Positions 15,376 through 25,298 of a DNA stretch of 64,000 bases are shown in pieces. Position 1 is the stretch's first letter; every line of letters begins with the position of its first letter. A model generated the notes under the pieces. That model was given only the letters and a program-made list of their open reading frames with translations, did no database searches and was not told the origin of the DNA. The translations under genes and the position numbers were made by a program. The stretch is from a bacterium (GTDB taxonomy: Bacteria; Methylomirabilota; Methylomirabilia; Methylomirabilales; 2-02-FULL-66-22): positions 1 to 64,000 of the forward strand of contig JAKPQH010000037.1 of assembly GCA_029580855.1 (NCBI GenBank). The letters are read 5' to 3'.

Positions 15376-16785
15376 CTAGCGCGAGGACGCCGGGAGCAGC
15401 GCGATATCGATGTACCCGCCGGGACCTTGGCGCAGCAAGTCCTGGGCGACTTTCGCGATCGAGGCAGCGTCGATCGACGTTCCGTGGTCCAGCCTCACCA
15501 GTCTCCGGTCGACGGTCTCGAGCACGCCGACCAATTTATCCAGTTCACCGGTGCGTTGGAGTTCGTACGGCCAAAACTCGATGACGAGGTCGGCGCTGGA
15601 CGCCAGCGTCTCGGGAGCGCCCTCGAGGACACGGCGCTCGGCCCCTTGCACGTCGACCCAGACCGTGAGACCGGCATGATCGAAGCCGCTGTCCCGAACG
15701 ATCCGGTCCAACGATATCGTGGCGACCTTCACGCGCGTCCATCCCTCCTCGGCCACGGGGAAGGTCCGGTTGTCTGCCCAGTTGATCGCGCTCTGGTAGA
15801 GATCGATGGAGCCCTCATCCGCCGCCACGGCGGCCGGCAGAACTCTCGCTCGTCCGTCGACGCCGTTCAGGGCGAGATTCGCCCGCAACAAGGGCAGATT
15901 GCGGGGATCCGGTTCGACGGAGACCGCCTGTGCGAAACCCGCATCCTGGAGCGCGTACAGGGTATGCGTGCCAAGGTTTGCGCCCACGTCGATGAAATAT
16001 TCGAGCTGCCGGCCGTTGCGAAGGGAGAGATACCGCTGGAAGGCACCCAGCTCGAACTCTTGACTCGAGAACAGCTCTTTGGCGACTCCGAAATCGCGCA
16101 ACGATACGATGACTGTGGACTTCCCGCATTTTGCGATCGTGAAGTCCCCGCCTTGACCCAGGCGGTCGAAAATGGAGCGCCGATAGTCGGCCCGGCCGCT
16201 GATCTCCTGAGCGATCCGTGTTGCGTACTTCGCCGGTCCCTCCTCCAGTGCGCACCGGCGAAACGCCGCGAACACGACCGGGTCGTCGAGGAGTTGCTTG
16301 AGGCATTCGGGACGTGACACGAGCTGTATGGCCGCTCGCTCATCAGCGAACGTGACAATTTCGACGAGATCCTGGTATCCGAAGGCATTGCGGATGGTCG
16401 GATCCGTGAGGGCGGCCCTGACGAAGCTACTCGCGTCTGGAATGCCCACCGTAACCTGGGAGCCGAGTTGTGCGTTGACGGAGTAGCTGTCCAGGAATCG
16501 TTGATACAGGGTCTGTCGGAGCGCCCGCTGCGTGTCCGCGCGCTTCAGGAGTCGATACGACACATATGGGCTGGCGATGAGCCGCTCAACGAAGGTAGGG
16601 CGATCGATTGGCCAGCCGCCCGTCAACTTCCGTCGAAGGCTCTGGGGGAGGATCCGCCGCAGCACTCGGTTCGCGAAAACCGCCCCCGGTGTTGTTCGGT
16701 CTGCGGCTCGGACCGCGCGGAGCCATCCGCGCACACTGTCCGGCGCATGGTGCCAAACCCGACGTGCCAATTCGTCAAGCGACAC
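15376..16785 (-). CDS. FkbM-family methyltransferase with 210-residue helical N-terminal extension
   Basis: A protein of 469 aa. Residues from about 215 to the end form an FkbM SAM methyltransferase: FIDVGANLGTHT (264-275) is the SAM-binding motif, followed by AVSVEPDPRNLPLLRANLALNG and, later, VWVDVQGAERRVLEGAP. Family members methylate hydroxyl groups, often on sugars. The first 210 residues are unlike the usual FkbM start. They carry at least three spaced, similar segments (LIASPYVSYRLLKR, ALTDPTIRNAFGY, LLDDPVVFAAFRR) suggesting a helical repeat. The gene is first in the minus-strand operon, with a promoter at 16975-17004. Confidence 0.87.
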   Translation of the reverse strand: MSLDELARRVWHHAPDSVRGWLRAVRAADRTTPGAVFANRVLRRILPQSLRRKLTGGWPIDRPTFVERLIASPYVSYRLLKRADTQRALRQTLYQRFLDSYSVNAQLGSQVTVGIPDASSFVRAALTDPTIRNAFGYQDLVEIVTFADERAAIQLVSRPECLKQLLDDPVVFAAFRRCALEEGPAKYATRIAQEISGRADYRRSIFDRLGQGGDFTIAKCGKSTVIVSLRDFGVAKELFSSQEFELGAFQRYLSLRNGRQLEYFIDVGANLGTHTLYALQDAGFAQAVSVEPDPRNLPLLRANLALNGVDGRARVLPAAVAADEGSIDLYQSAINWADNRTFPVAEEGWTRVKVATISLDRIVRDSGFDHAGLTVWVDVQGAERRVLEGAPETLASSADLVIEFWPYELQRTGELDKLVGVLETVDRRLVRLDHGTSIDAASIAKVAQDLLRQGPGGYIDIALLPASSR

Positions 16786-16974
16786 CGGTATCAGTCTCCG
16801 GTTTCAAAAGTTCTCGGGGCCGGCGCAAAAATGGCCGGCGGCCTTTTTCGAATCGTGGCAGAGTCCCGCAACGGGCGCCACACGAGGGATGCCCCCGGTC
16901 GTCTCGGGGAATCGTCGGGGACTGTCCGGCACGGCGCCATGCCTGTCGCGGAACGGGTCGTCCGGACGAAACGG

Positions 16975-17004
16975 AGTATCAGCCGGACGGTGGATGCCTG
17001 TCAA
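16975..17004 (-). promoter_or_regulatory. Sigma-70-type promoter for the FkbM operon; rest of 16786-17237 empty
   Basis: The minus strand reads TTGACA, 18 nt, GATACT, with TG one base upstream of the -10. It is about 190 nt from the FkbM ATG. Nothing else recognisable was seen in the 450-bp gap. Confidence 0.55.
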
Positions 17005-17237
17005 GCGCAAAGGCAAATTGCTCTCCAATGGTTCAACGAAACCGGCGGCCCATTCCGCTGGGGCATCTCGCCTGGCTTCCCGCCGGAGACCACGGTGCCG
17101 CGTCCCGGCTGCCGGCTGGGTATGGGGGTGGCACCGGTGCTGCTCGCAACCCTGGTGTTTCGCGACCGCATCTGCGCCGTCCCGCGTGGAGCTCTCTCCC
17201 CGCCGGACGGATGAAACGGATCGACCCTGGCCGCGGC

Positions 17238-18611
17238 CTAAGACGGTATCGCGTTGAGAACAGCATCGATGTATCTACGCGCAAGCGTTCCCCAATCCAA
17301 GTCGCGTCGGGCGTAGTCACGCGCGTTCGCTCCGAGCCTTTCCCTGAGCGATGCGTCCGCGCACAGCTGGGTAATCCGCGCGGAGAAGTCATTCAACTCG
17401 CAGATAATGGCTTCGCGCTCATTACCGATGGTATAACCTCGCGCCCCAAAGGGTGTTGTGATGGTCGGAAGTCCCCAGGAGAAATACTCGGCGAGTTTGA
17501 GGTTGGAGCCGGACCCTTCTGTGAGGGGATTGATGGCAATGTCGCTGACCCTGAGCAGGACGTTCTTATAGCTTTCGCGCAATGCCCCAAACAGGAGAAC
17601 GTTCGAGGGAATGCGGCGACCCACGAAGGCGTCGGAAATTGAACCAACGATCACGAAGTAGCAGTCGGGGAGCTGCTGGGCAAGATGCGCCAGTATGTAT
17701 TCCACGGCGTGGCGGTTGGGCGCGTGACCGCTGCCGACGAAAGCAATCACCGGGCAATCGCTGAATAGCCGCTTCACCTTCGTGAAAGGGTTCGTCAGGT
17801 ATTCCGCTCGGTCGGCATCAACCCCGTTTGCAATCGTCACGAACGGCTTCGCCGCCAGCGCGTAGTGCTCCGCTAGGGCGACCTGGTCGCAGTCGGAGAC
17901 GGTAATGATCATCCTGCTTGCCTCGCAGGCGATGCGCTCTACCGTCTCGACTTGCTGCAGCAGCGCCCGAAAGGACGGGTGATCTCCCAGGAGTTGCTCC
18001 TTCAAGCCGTACTCGTAGTTTAGGCTCTCATATATGACGGGTTTGCCGAGATCCCGGGGCAACAACTTGGCCATGTAAGGGTGAACCAGGACGATCACAC
18101 CACACGCCTCGAGCAGGGCGTCGCACGATTGCCGTAAAAGGGAGTTGTGTTCGCACATGTATGAGTTCACGACATCCGTGGCGCTTATCCAGAATTGCGA
18201 ATTTATCCGCCCTTCTTCCTTGACGTGGGCGGGGGTCTTCGGCACCGAAAGCTCGACGAAGTTATCGGACAACCTTCGCGTTTCCATCTCGCGGCCGTTG
18301 CCGAGGCACAGCAGGACCACGGCGTATTCTTCCGCAATCCTGCTGTAAAGGCGGTTGATTCGAATTTCGCCTCCGCCGAGCGGATCGGACGCGCTGAAAT
18401 CATTGAGCAGGAGGATGGAACGAGCCCGAGGTTTTGCGTGGAGGGATTCCAGGCATTCCTTCACGCCGAGAGGCCACGCCGGACCGCCGAAGCCCGCGTC
18501 CGCGCGCTTCGTCGGGCGGCCAGCACGCGAACGGCGATCGCCCTTGTTGTGCAGCAAACGACGCAACCTCGCGTAGGCAGGGAAGCCGCTCGGTTCTCGG
18601 GGGTGCATCAC
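17238..18611 (-). CDS. Glycosyltransferase, GT4-like
   Basis: A GT-B fold transferase of up to 457 aa. The start is uncertain: homology begins near residue 64 (ARSILLLNDFSASDPLGGGEIRINRLYSRI), so the true start may be a downstream GTG near residue 49, or the first 50 basic residues may be non-native. The donor site contains VIAFVGSGHAPNRHAVEYILAHL and NPLTEGSGSNLKLAEYFSWGLPTITT. AT content is visibly higher than in neighbouring genes, which suggests recent acquisition. The nearest upstream promoter candidate on this strand is at 19250-19278. Confidence 0.83.
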   Translation of the reverse strand: MMHPREPSGFPAYARLRRLLHNKGDRRSRAGRPTKRADAGFGGPAWPLGVKECLESLHAKPRARSILLLNDFSASDPLGGGEIRINRLYSRIAEEYAVVLLCLGNGREMETRRLSDNFVELSVPKTPAHVKEEGRINSQFWISATDVVNSYMCEHNSLLRQSCDALLEACGVIVLVHPYMAKLLPRDLGKPVIYESLNYEYGLKEQLLGDHPSFRALLQQVETVERIACEASRMIITVSDCDQVALAEHYALAAKPFVTIANGVDADRAEYLTNPFTKVKRLFSDCPVIAFVGSGHAPNRHAVEYILAHLAQQLPDCYFVIVGSISDAFVGRRIPSNVLLFGALRESYKNVLLRVSDIAINPLTEGSGSNLKLAEYFSWGLPTITTPFGARGYTIGNEREAIICELNDFSARITQLCADASLRERLGANARDYARRDLDWGTLARRYIDAVLNAIPS

Positions 18612-18700
18612 GGCGTGTCTGGCACCCGAACCACGGTATTGCGCACCGACTTACCGTCTCGGCGCCCCGGGGTCACGAGGGGCGGCCTGCACGGGAAAGC

Positions 18701-18988
18701 TCAACGGGCTCGACGATGCTTGGGCACGTATCGTTTATACCGGACGGCTACGCGATAGAGAAGGCCATAGAAAAAAGGATATCTCGCAAGGCGACTCTGA
18801 CTTCGCTTCACGACCCGCCAGAGCAAGGACCGGTCTGTCCCTTCTGAGAAAGCGCCGGCTCCGTGGGGTTCCGATGCCGTGGTTCGCCCCTGCGCCGAGG
18901 GCGTGGAGCCCTCGCGCGGGTCCGAAAGCTCGTGTTGAATCGCGCGAATGACGTCCCTGACGGCCAGGGGAGGCGCCTTGCGAAGCAT
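18701..18988 (-). CDS. Unrecognised short ORF, possibly a gene remnant
   Basis: A 95-residue frame with a credible C-terminal half (WRVVKRSQSRLARYPFFYG...VRYKRY) that resembles the basic amphipathic N-termini of polysaccharide-locus enzymes but matches no family I know. It lies 90 bp upstream of the GT4 gene and downstream of a promoter at 19250-19278. It may be a remnant of a deleted transferase. Confidence 0.25.
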   Translation of the reverse strand: MLRKAPPLAVRDVIRAIQHELSDPREGSTPSAQGRTTASEPHGAGAFSEGTDRSLLWRVVKRSQSRLARYPFFYGLLYRVAVRYKRYVPKHRRAR

Positions 18989-19249
18989 CCCATTCCTTCA
19001 CGAGAAACGTCGATGGCGGGCACGTCGAGTTTGTTCGCCTTGGGAGCGGACAACGGCGTATCTCCGTTTCGGCGAATCCATGATGGGTGCCCGATCGTTT
19101 CCATCCCCGAGGGGACTGCCACAACGGGGGTGCCCGCTTTTCCGCATGCCAAATCGCCACGGCCGGGGACTTCGCGAGCCGACAGCGAGCACGCGCCGTC
19201 GAATGCAAACGGAAGAGCGCGGACCCTGGGGGAGCTCTCGGCGGGAAGG

Positions 19250-19278
19250 ACGCTACCAATGACTCGCGAACCTGTCAA
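19250..19278 (-). promoter_or_regulatory. Sigma-70-type promoter in an otherwise empty stretch (18989-19531)
   Basis: The minus strand reads TTGACA, 17 nt, TAGCGT. The first confident gene downstream, the GT4 at 17238-18611, is 640 bp away. The intervening DNA shows no recognisable gene apart from the doubtful ORF at 18701-18988, so a gene may have been lost here. Confidence 0.45.
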
Positions 19279-19531
19279 GCGCGATGTCGAGTGCGGCATC
19301 CGACGCACAAACGGCCGCCTTGCCTCGCTTTGCTCTCCTGGGAGGGCCCCTGCTTTTGTGGGCGAGTCCGTCATAATCGCGCCGCGCGCCTGCGCCGCGG
19401 CCCTGTTCGGCTTCCGGGCGGGGAGAGCAGATGGTGCGATCAAGCGCCGCCGGAAGAAAATGGGGGCGCCTTTGGGCGGCCAACGGGACGCGGACGTCGA
19501 CCGCCACCGAATCGGCGGCCTCGGGAGAGTG

Positions 19532-20221
19532 CTAGCGGAAGAGGTTGTACTTGAGGATACACCAGAGAGCGCGGAGACCGTCTTTCCAGTTGATCTTCTT
19601 GCCTTCGTCGTAGGTTCGGCCCGCGTAGGAGATGCCCACCTCGTAGACGCGGACGCGCAGCCGTGCCACCTTCGCCGTCATCTCCGGTTCAAAGCCAAAC
19701 CGGTTTTCCTCGATGCGGATGCGCTGCAGCACGTCCCGACGGAACACCTTGTAGCAGGTCTCCATGTCGGTGAGGTTGAGATCCGTGAAGACGTTTGACA
19801 GCAGGGTCAGGAGCCTGTTGCCGATGAAGTGCCAGAAGTACAGCACGCGGTGCGACTCCCCACCCGAAAAGCGCGTCCCGTACACAACGTCGGCCTTGCC
19901 GTCGAGGATCGGGGCGATCAGCTTCGGATAATCGTTCGGGTCGTACTCCAGGTCGGCGTCCTGGATGATGACGATGTCCCCCGTGGCCTGCGCGAACCCG
20001 GTGCGCAAGGCCGCGCCTTTGCCTTGGTTCGTATCGTGGAGGATGACGCGAAAGCCCGCCTCTCGTTGGTCGAGCGCGGCCAACCGCGCGCGCGTCCCAT
20101 CGGTCGAACAGTCGTCGACCACGATGATCTCTTTCTCTATGGGGACCCGCCGCACGCGGTCAAGAATCTGATCAATCGTACCGACCTCGTTGTACACCGG
20201 AACGACGACACTCAGTTTCAC
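19532..20221 (-). CDS. Glycosyltransferase family 2, dolichyl/polyprenyl-phosphate sugar synthase type
   Basis: A GT-A fold transferase of 229 aa starting at a GTG. The N-terminus is [18 protein letters not shown], the nucleotide site [12 protein letters not shown], and the metal-binding region [14 protein letters not shown]. The motif [41 protein letters not shown] is diagnostic of the DPM1-like branch that transfers a sugar to a polyprenyl phosphate. There is no C-terminal membrane domain. The product would be a lipid-linked sugar donor for the GT39/GT87-type membrane transferases of this locus (26772-28502, 34094-35677, 36521-37777); that link is inferred. Confidence 0.92.
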   Translation of the reverse strand: MKLSVVVPVYNEVGTIDQILDRVRRVPIEKEIIVVDDCSTDGTRARLAALDQREAGFRVILHDTNQGKGAALRTGFAQATGDIVIIQDADLEYDPNDYPKLIAPILDGKADVVYGTRFSGGESHRVLYFWHFIGNRLLTLLSNVFTDLNLTDMETCYKVFRRDVLQRIRIEENRFGFEPEMTAKVARLRVRVYEVGISYAGRTYDEGKKINWKDGLRALWCILKYNLFR

Positions 20222-20498
20222 GGCTCACCCGCAGCGGACGAAAGAGGCGCGCCGGAGCCGGGAGCGCCGGTCAAGGCGGCCGGGCGGCGGCACAAGCGAC
20301 GAAACCAGGCGCGGAACGGCGTTCCGTCAACGGTGGCGCAGCGCACGCTACCACCAGGAGGAGAGCCGGGTCAAGGCGGAAGTTGGCCGCCGACGCAAGT
20401 CCTCTTGGCGAGATACTCCACCCCGGAGTATACTCCCACGGATTTCGCGCGAACGTCCCCGGATACCGCACCGCCTGAAAGGCGGCCGAGGAGGACGC

Positions 20499-21461
20499 GT
20501 GGCACTGGCGCTCATCACGGGCATCTCCGGCTTTGTCGGCAGCCACCTCGCCGAATACCTGTTGGGCAACACGGACTGGCAGATCGCCGGAACCGTGTAC
20601 GGTCCCGTGGATAATGTGGTCCACCTCAGGGAACGGCTGACGTTGTTCCCCGTCGAGCTGTCTCGCGCTGCCGCGGTGCGCGACGTCCTGGAAGCCACAC
20701 GACCGGATTACATCTTCCATCTCGCCGCGCAGCCCAGCCCGACCCTCTCGCGCAACGACCCCTGGTTCACGCTGGAGAACAATATCCGTGTCCAATTGAA
20801 CGTGCTGGAGACGGTGGTGCACACCGGTTTGACGAGCCGCGTCCTGGTGGTGGGATCGGGGGACGAGTACGGGCAGGTGCTGCCGGAGGATCTGCCGATC
20901 GACGAGGACACGCCGCTGCGCCCGACTACCCCCTATGCGCTCAGCAAGATTGCGCAGGATTATCTCGGGCTTCAATATTTTCTGTCGCACCAGGTCGCGG
21001 CGATTCGCGTGCGGCCCTTCAACCACATCGGGGCCCGTCAGGGCAAGGGGTTTGTCGCGGCGGATTTCGCCTCGCAGGTCGCCGAGATCGAGGCGGGACT
21101 GCGTCCGCCCGAGATCCGCGTGGGCGCGTTGGATGTCTCGCGCGACCTGACCGACGTGCGGGATATCGTGCGCGGCTACCATGGCGCCCTGACCCAGGGC
21201 GAGCCGGGCGAGGTCTACAACCTCGGCTCCGAGCGAGAGCGCACGACCCGGGCGCTGCTGGAGGCCTTGATCGCGCTGACCAGGCTCGAGGTACGGATCG
21301 TGCAGGACCCGGAACGGTTGCGGCCGTCGGATGTGCCGCGGGTCGTGGCCGACTGCCGCAAGCTGCGGTCCCGAACCGGCTGGCGGCCGGAGATCCCGTT
21401 CGAGCAGAGCCTGCGGGATCTGCTGGATTACTGGCGGGGACAGGTGGGCTGCAAGAAACAA

Positions 21462-21464
<3 letters not shown>
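20499..21464 (+). CDS. rmd: GDP-4-dehydro-6-deoxy-D-mannose reductase (SDR)
   Basis: Reduces the Gmd product to GDP-D-rhamnose. An extended SDR of 321 aa with GISGFVGSHL at residues 7-16, the serine at VVGSGDEYG, and the catalytic Tyr/Lys in YALSKIAQD. The motif RPFNHIGARQGKGFVAADFASQ is characteristic of RMD-type enzymes. The GTG at 20499 is chosen because GAGGAGG stands 4 nt upstream and the family N-terminus starts there; the longer frame from 20190 is not homologous. It is 85 bp upstream of gmd in the same operon. Assignment as RMD rather than another SDR is from sequence pattern plus the gmd neighbour. Confidence 0.87.
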
Positions 21465-22536
<1,072 letters not shown>

Positions 22537-22584
22537 CCCAGGGCACGTCGGTTCGCGTGTCCCCTGACGTCCCTTCGGCCTCTC

Positions 22585-23727
22585 TCAGACCTCCGCGACG
22601 CGACGGTACACCGCGACGGTTTCCTCCGCGCAGCGCTGCCACGAGAAACGCGTTGCCCGCGCCAGCCCCAGCGCGCGGAGCTGGGCGCGGCGCGCATCGT
22701 CCCCCAGCAACCTTTCGAGCGTCGCGCGCAGCCCGTCCACGTCGTCCGGATGGACGAGTTCGGCACCATCGCCCGAAATCTCGGGGAGGCAGGAGACAGA
22801 CGATGTGACGACCGGGACGCCGCTGGCCATCGCCTCGACCACCGGCAAGCCGAATCCCTCGTACCGCGACGGATACACGAACAGCCGCGCGCCGGCGTAG
22901 ATCGCCGGCAAGTGCGTCTGGGGCACGAAGCCGAGAAAGCGAAGCCATCCCGAAGTCTTTCCCGCCCGGATCATGCCCTCGACCTGATCCGAGAGCCACC
23001 CGCGTCGCCCGACGACCACCAGGGGAATATCGCGGCGCAACCGTTCCGGAACGTCGGCATAGCTACGGATTGCCGCGGCGAGGTTCTTGCGCGGCTCCAG
23101 CGTTCCCACCGAGAGAACGTAGCCGCCGTGCCGGAGCCCGTAGCGGCCGAGCGCCTCGCGGCACTGCGCCTCGCGGTGTGGCCCGTATGCTCTATCCACG
23201 CCGAGATGGATGGCGGTGGTGCGCGCGGGATCGAGGCCGAAGTGCGCGATGGCCTCGCGCCGCACCTCGTGGGAGTCGGTGACGACGTGCGCGGCAGCCT
23301 TGAGGGCTGGAGGGAGATAGCGGTTCAGGTACGCCAGGCGGTCCTTCGGATGCGTCTCGGGGTAATGGACGAACGACAGATCGTGTATCGTGACGACGGT
23401 GGGCCCGCGGAAGGGGAACGGTACGTAGTTCGGCTCGTGGTAGACGTGAGGGCGGGCAGCTCGCGCGCCTGCGGCGAACACCGGACGCTGGACCAGCCGC
23501 ATGAGGACGTAAGAGGACGGGACGACGCGCTTGATGAGCCGGTTCGCCGTGTCTTCCATGGGAATGGGGGAGACGACGGCGCGACGAGCCCAGTGGGTTC
23601 CGTAGAAGTATCGGATATCGACGTCGCCCCGTGCTTCGATGGCGGCCATGAGATGACGGATATATTGGCCGATGCCCGTGAGCGGGGAGCGCAGGCGGAC
23701 GGCGTTGACCGCGAGCCGGAGGGTCAT
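22585..23727 (-). CDS. Glycosyltransferase family 4 (GT1/GT4 superfamily)
   Basis: A GT-B transferase of 380 aa from the ATG at 23727; a start at 23766 would add 13 non-homologous residues. The N-terminus RLAVNAVRLRSPLTGIGQYIRHL is typical of mannosyl/rhamnosyl transferases. The C-terminal half has LSVGTLEPRKNLAAAI and SRYEGFGLPVVEAMASGVPVV, which contains the E-x7-E donor site. It is transcribed opposite to gmd and rmd, converging with gmd, and has its own promoter at 23787-23816. Given the GDP-sugars made here, a GDP-rhamnose, fucose or mannose donor is plausible but not shown. Confidence 0.92.
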   Translation of the reverse strand: MTLRLAVNAVRLRSPLTGIGQYIRHLMAAIEARGDVDIRYFYGTHWARRAVVSPIPMEDTANRLIKRVVPSSYVLMRLVQRPVFAAGARAARPHVYHEPNYVPFPFRGPTVVTIHDLSFVHYPETHPKDRLAYLNRYLPPALKAAAHVVTDSHEVRREAIAHFGLDPARTTAIHLGVDRAYGPHREAQCREALGRYGLRHGGYVLSVGTLEPRKNLAAAIRSYADVPERLRRDIPLVVVGRRGWLSDQVEGMIRAGKTSGWLRFLGFVPQTHLPAIYAGARLFVYPSRYEGFGLPVVEAMASGVPVVTSSVSCLPEISGDGAELVHPDDVDGLRATLERLLGDDARRAQLRALGLARATRFSWQRCAEETVAVYRRVAEV

Positions 23728-23786
23728 GCGCGGGTCTCGTGTTTCATGCTTTCGTGGTGGAACCAAGACTTCTTCGGCTGGAGGCG

Positions 23787-23816
23787 AGTATGCGGCGGTC
23801 CGGCGTCGGGCGTCAA
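23787..23816 (-). promoter_or_regulatory. Probable promoter for the GT4 gene at 22585-23727
   Basis: The minus strand reads TTGACG, 18 nt, CATACT, about 60 nt upstream of the ATG at 23727. Confidence 0.45.
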
Positions 23817-24023
23817 GCGCAAACCCGTCGGTCAGTCCAGCGCATCACCGCCCGTTGTCACCGGGGGCTCCCTGTGGTACGTTCGACGTGACCCAAGCCT
23901 CCGGCAACGGGAGAATCGCGGGGGCCGGTGTTTGGGGGCGGCGGATCCAGCGCTGCGGCAGAGTACACGCTCGGCTGGGCGGCTGTCGAGGGCAAGGCGT
24001 GGGCCGACGAGGACGTCAAGCGC

Positions 24024-25205
24024 ATGCGGGTGGCTCTTGTTCATGACTGGCTCACCGGAATGCGGGGCGGGGAGCGGTGTCTGGAGGTATTCTGCGAACT
24101 CTTTCCCGACGCCACCCTGTTCACGCTGGTTCGGGTGCCGGGCGCCGTCTCGTCGCGAATCGAGGGGATGCGGGTCGAGACCTCGGTCCTGAACCGGTTT
24201 CCCGGGATCGCTCGGTATTACCGCGCGTTCTTACCGCTGTTCCCTTTTGCGGTGGAGCGCTTCAACCTCGAGGGATATGACCTGATCCTCTCCAGCAGCC
24301 ACTGCGTCGCCAAGGGGGTCCGGGTGCCGCCCGGGGCGCTGCACGCCTGCTACATTTTCACCCCGATGCGATACGTCTGGGATCTGTACGACGACTATTT
24401 CGGCCCCGGCCGTGCGGGGCTGCCGGCGCGCGGACTGATGGCGCTGCTCCGGCGCCGATTCCAGCGCTGGGACGCGGCGACGGCGACGCGGGTCCACCAC
24501 TTCGTCGCGATTTCGCGGCACGTAGCGGGCCGCGTTCGGCGGCACTACGGGCGCGAGGCGTCGGTCATCTATCCTCCCGTGGACACGGCGCGCTTCCGCG
24601 TGGGCGACGGGCCGGGCGAGTTTTATCTGGCGGTGTCCGCTTTCGCCCCGTACAAGCGCCTTGACCTGGCCATCGAGGCGTGCAACACGCTGCGCCGCCC
24701 GTTGAAGATCGTCGGGCGCGGACCGGACGAGCGGAAGCTCCGAACGCTCGCCGGTCCGACGGTGGAGTTTCTCGGGCCCCGGTCGGACGAAGAGATCGCG
24801 ACCCTCTATGCGCGTTGTCGCGCCCTGCTCTTTCCCGGCCTGGAGGATTTCGGCATCGTCCCGCTGGAGGCCATGGCCTCGGGCCGGCCGGCGATCGCGT
24901 ATGGTCGGGGCGGGGCGCGCGAGACGGTGATCCCGCTCCGAATGCTCACCGGTCCGGGTACCGCCGCGGCAGCGGACACGGGCGGAAGCAAGACGGCGTC
25001 GCGCGCGCCGACGGGGATTCTCTTCGCCGAGCAAACCGTGGAATCGCTGGTGGCGGCCATGGAAGAGTTCGAGGCGAACAGGACATGCTTTGAGCCCAAG
25101 GCGCTCAGGGATCACGCGCTTGGCTTCGACCGGGCCGTATTCAAAGATCGCGTGGCCTCGTTCGTCGCGGAGCGCTGGGTCGAGCACGCCGGAGGACGAG
25201 GATAG
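24024..25205 (+). CDS. Glycosyltransferase family 4, WbaZ/mannosyltransferase-like
   Basis: A GT-B transferase of 393 aa. The N-terminus VALVHDWLTGMRGGERCLEVFCELFPDATLFTL is typical of the WbaZ group, as is YIFTPMRYVWDLYDDYF. The donor motif is FPGLEDFGIVPLEAMASGRP (E-x7-E). I chose the ATG at 24024 because homology begins there and a GAGGA lies about 10 nt upstream. The TAG stop at 25203-25205 is 3 bp before the 7-bp array at 25209-25280. It is followed by the WcaJ-type initiating transferase, so it may add the second sugar of the repeat unit. Confidence 0.92.
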   Translation: MRVALVHDWLTGMRGGERCLEVFCELFPDATLFTLVRVPGAVSSRIEGMRVETSVLNRFPGIARYYRAFLPLFPFAVERFNLEGYDLILSSSHCVAKGVRVPPGALHACYIFTPMRYVWDLYDDYFGPGRAGLPARGLMALLRRRFQRWDAATATRVHHFVAISRHVAGRVRRHYGREASVIYPPVDTARFRVGDGPGEFYLAVSAFAPYKRLDLAIEACNTLRRPLKIVGRGPDERKLRTLAGPTVEFLGPRSDEEIATLYARCRALLFPGLEDFGIVPLEAMASGRPAIAYGRGGARETVIPLRMLTGPGTAAAADTGGSKTASRAPTGILFAEQTVESLVAAMEEFEANRTCFEPKALRDHALGFDRAVFKDRVASFVAERWVEHAGGRG

Positions 25206-25208
25206 CTA

Positions 25209-25280
25209 TCAGCGTTCAGCTTTCAGCGATCAGCCAAGACACGAACGCGGCCGATAGCTGACCGCTGATCGCTGATCGCT
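25209..25280. repeat. 7-bp periodic inverted array (TCAGCNN family)
   Basis: The left arm 25209-25236 is TCAGCGT, TCAGCTT, TCAGCGA, TCAGCCA. The right arm 25256-25276 is AGCTGAC, CGCTGAT, CGCTGAT, the reverse complement of the same unit, followed by a partial CGCT. The spacer is about 20 bp. It fills the gap between a stop codon (25205) and the ATG at 25299. A two-unit vestige of the same family is at 61523-61536. Confidence 0.88.
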
Positions 25281-25298
25281 TGGAGCACGAGCCGTCGG

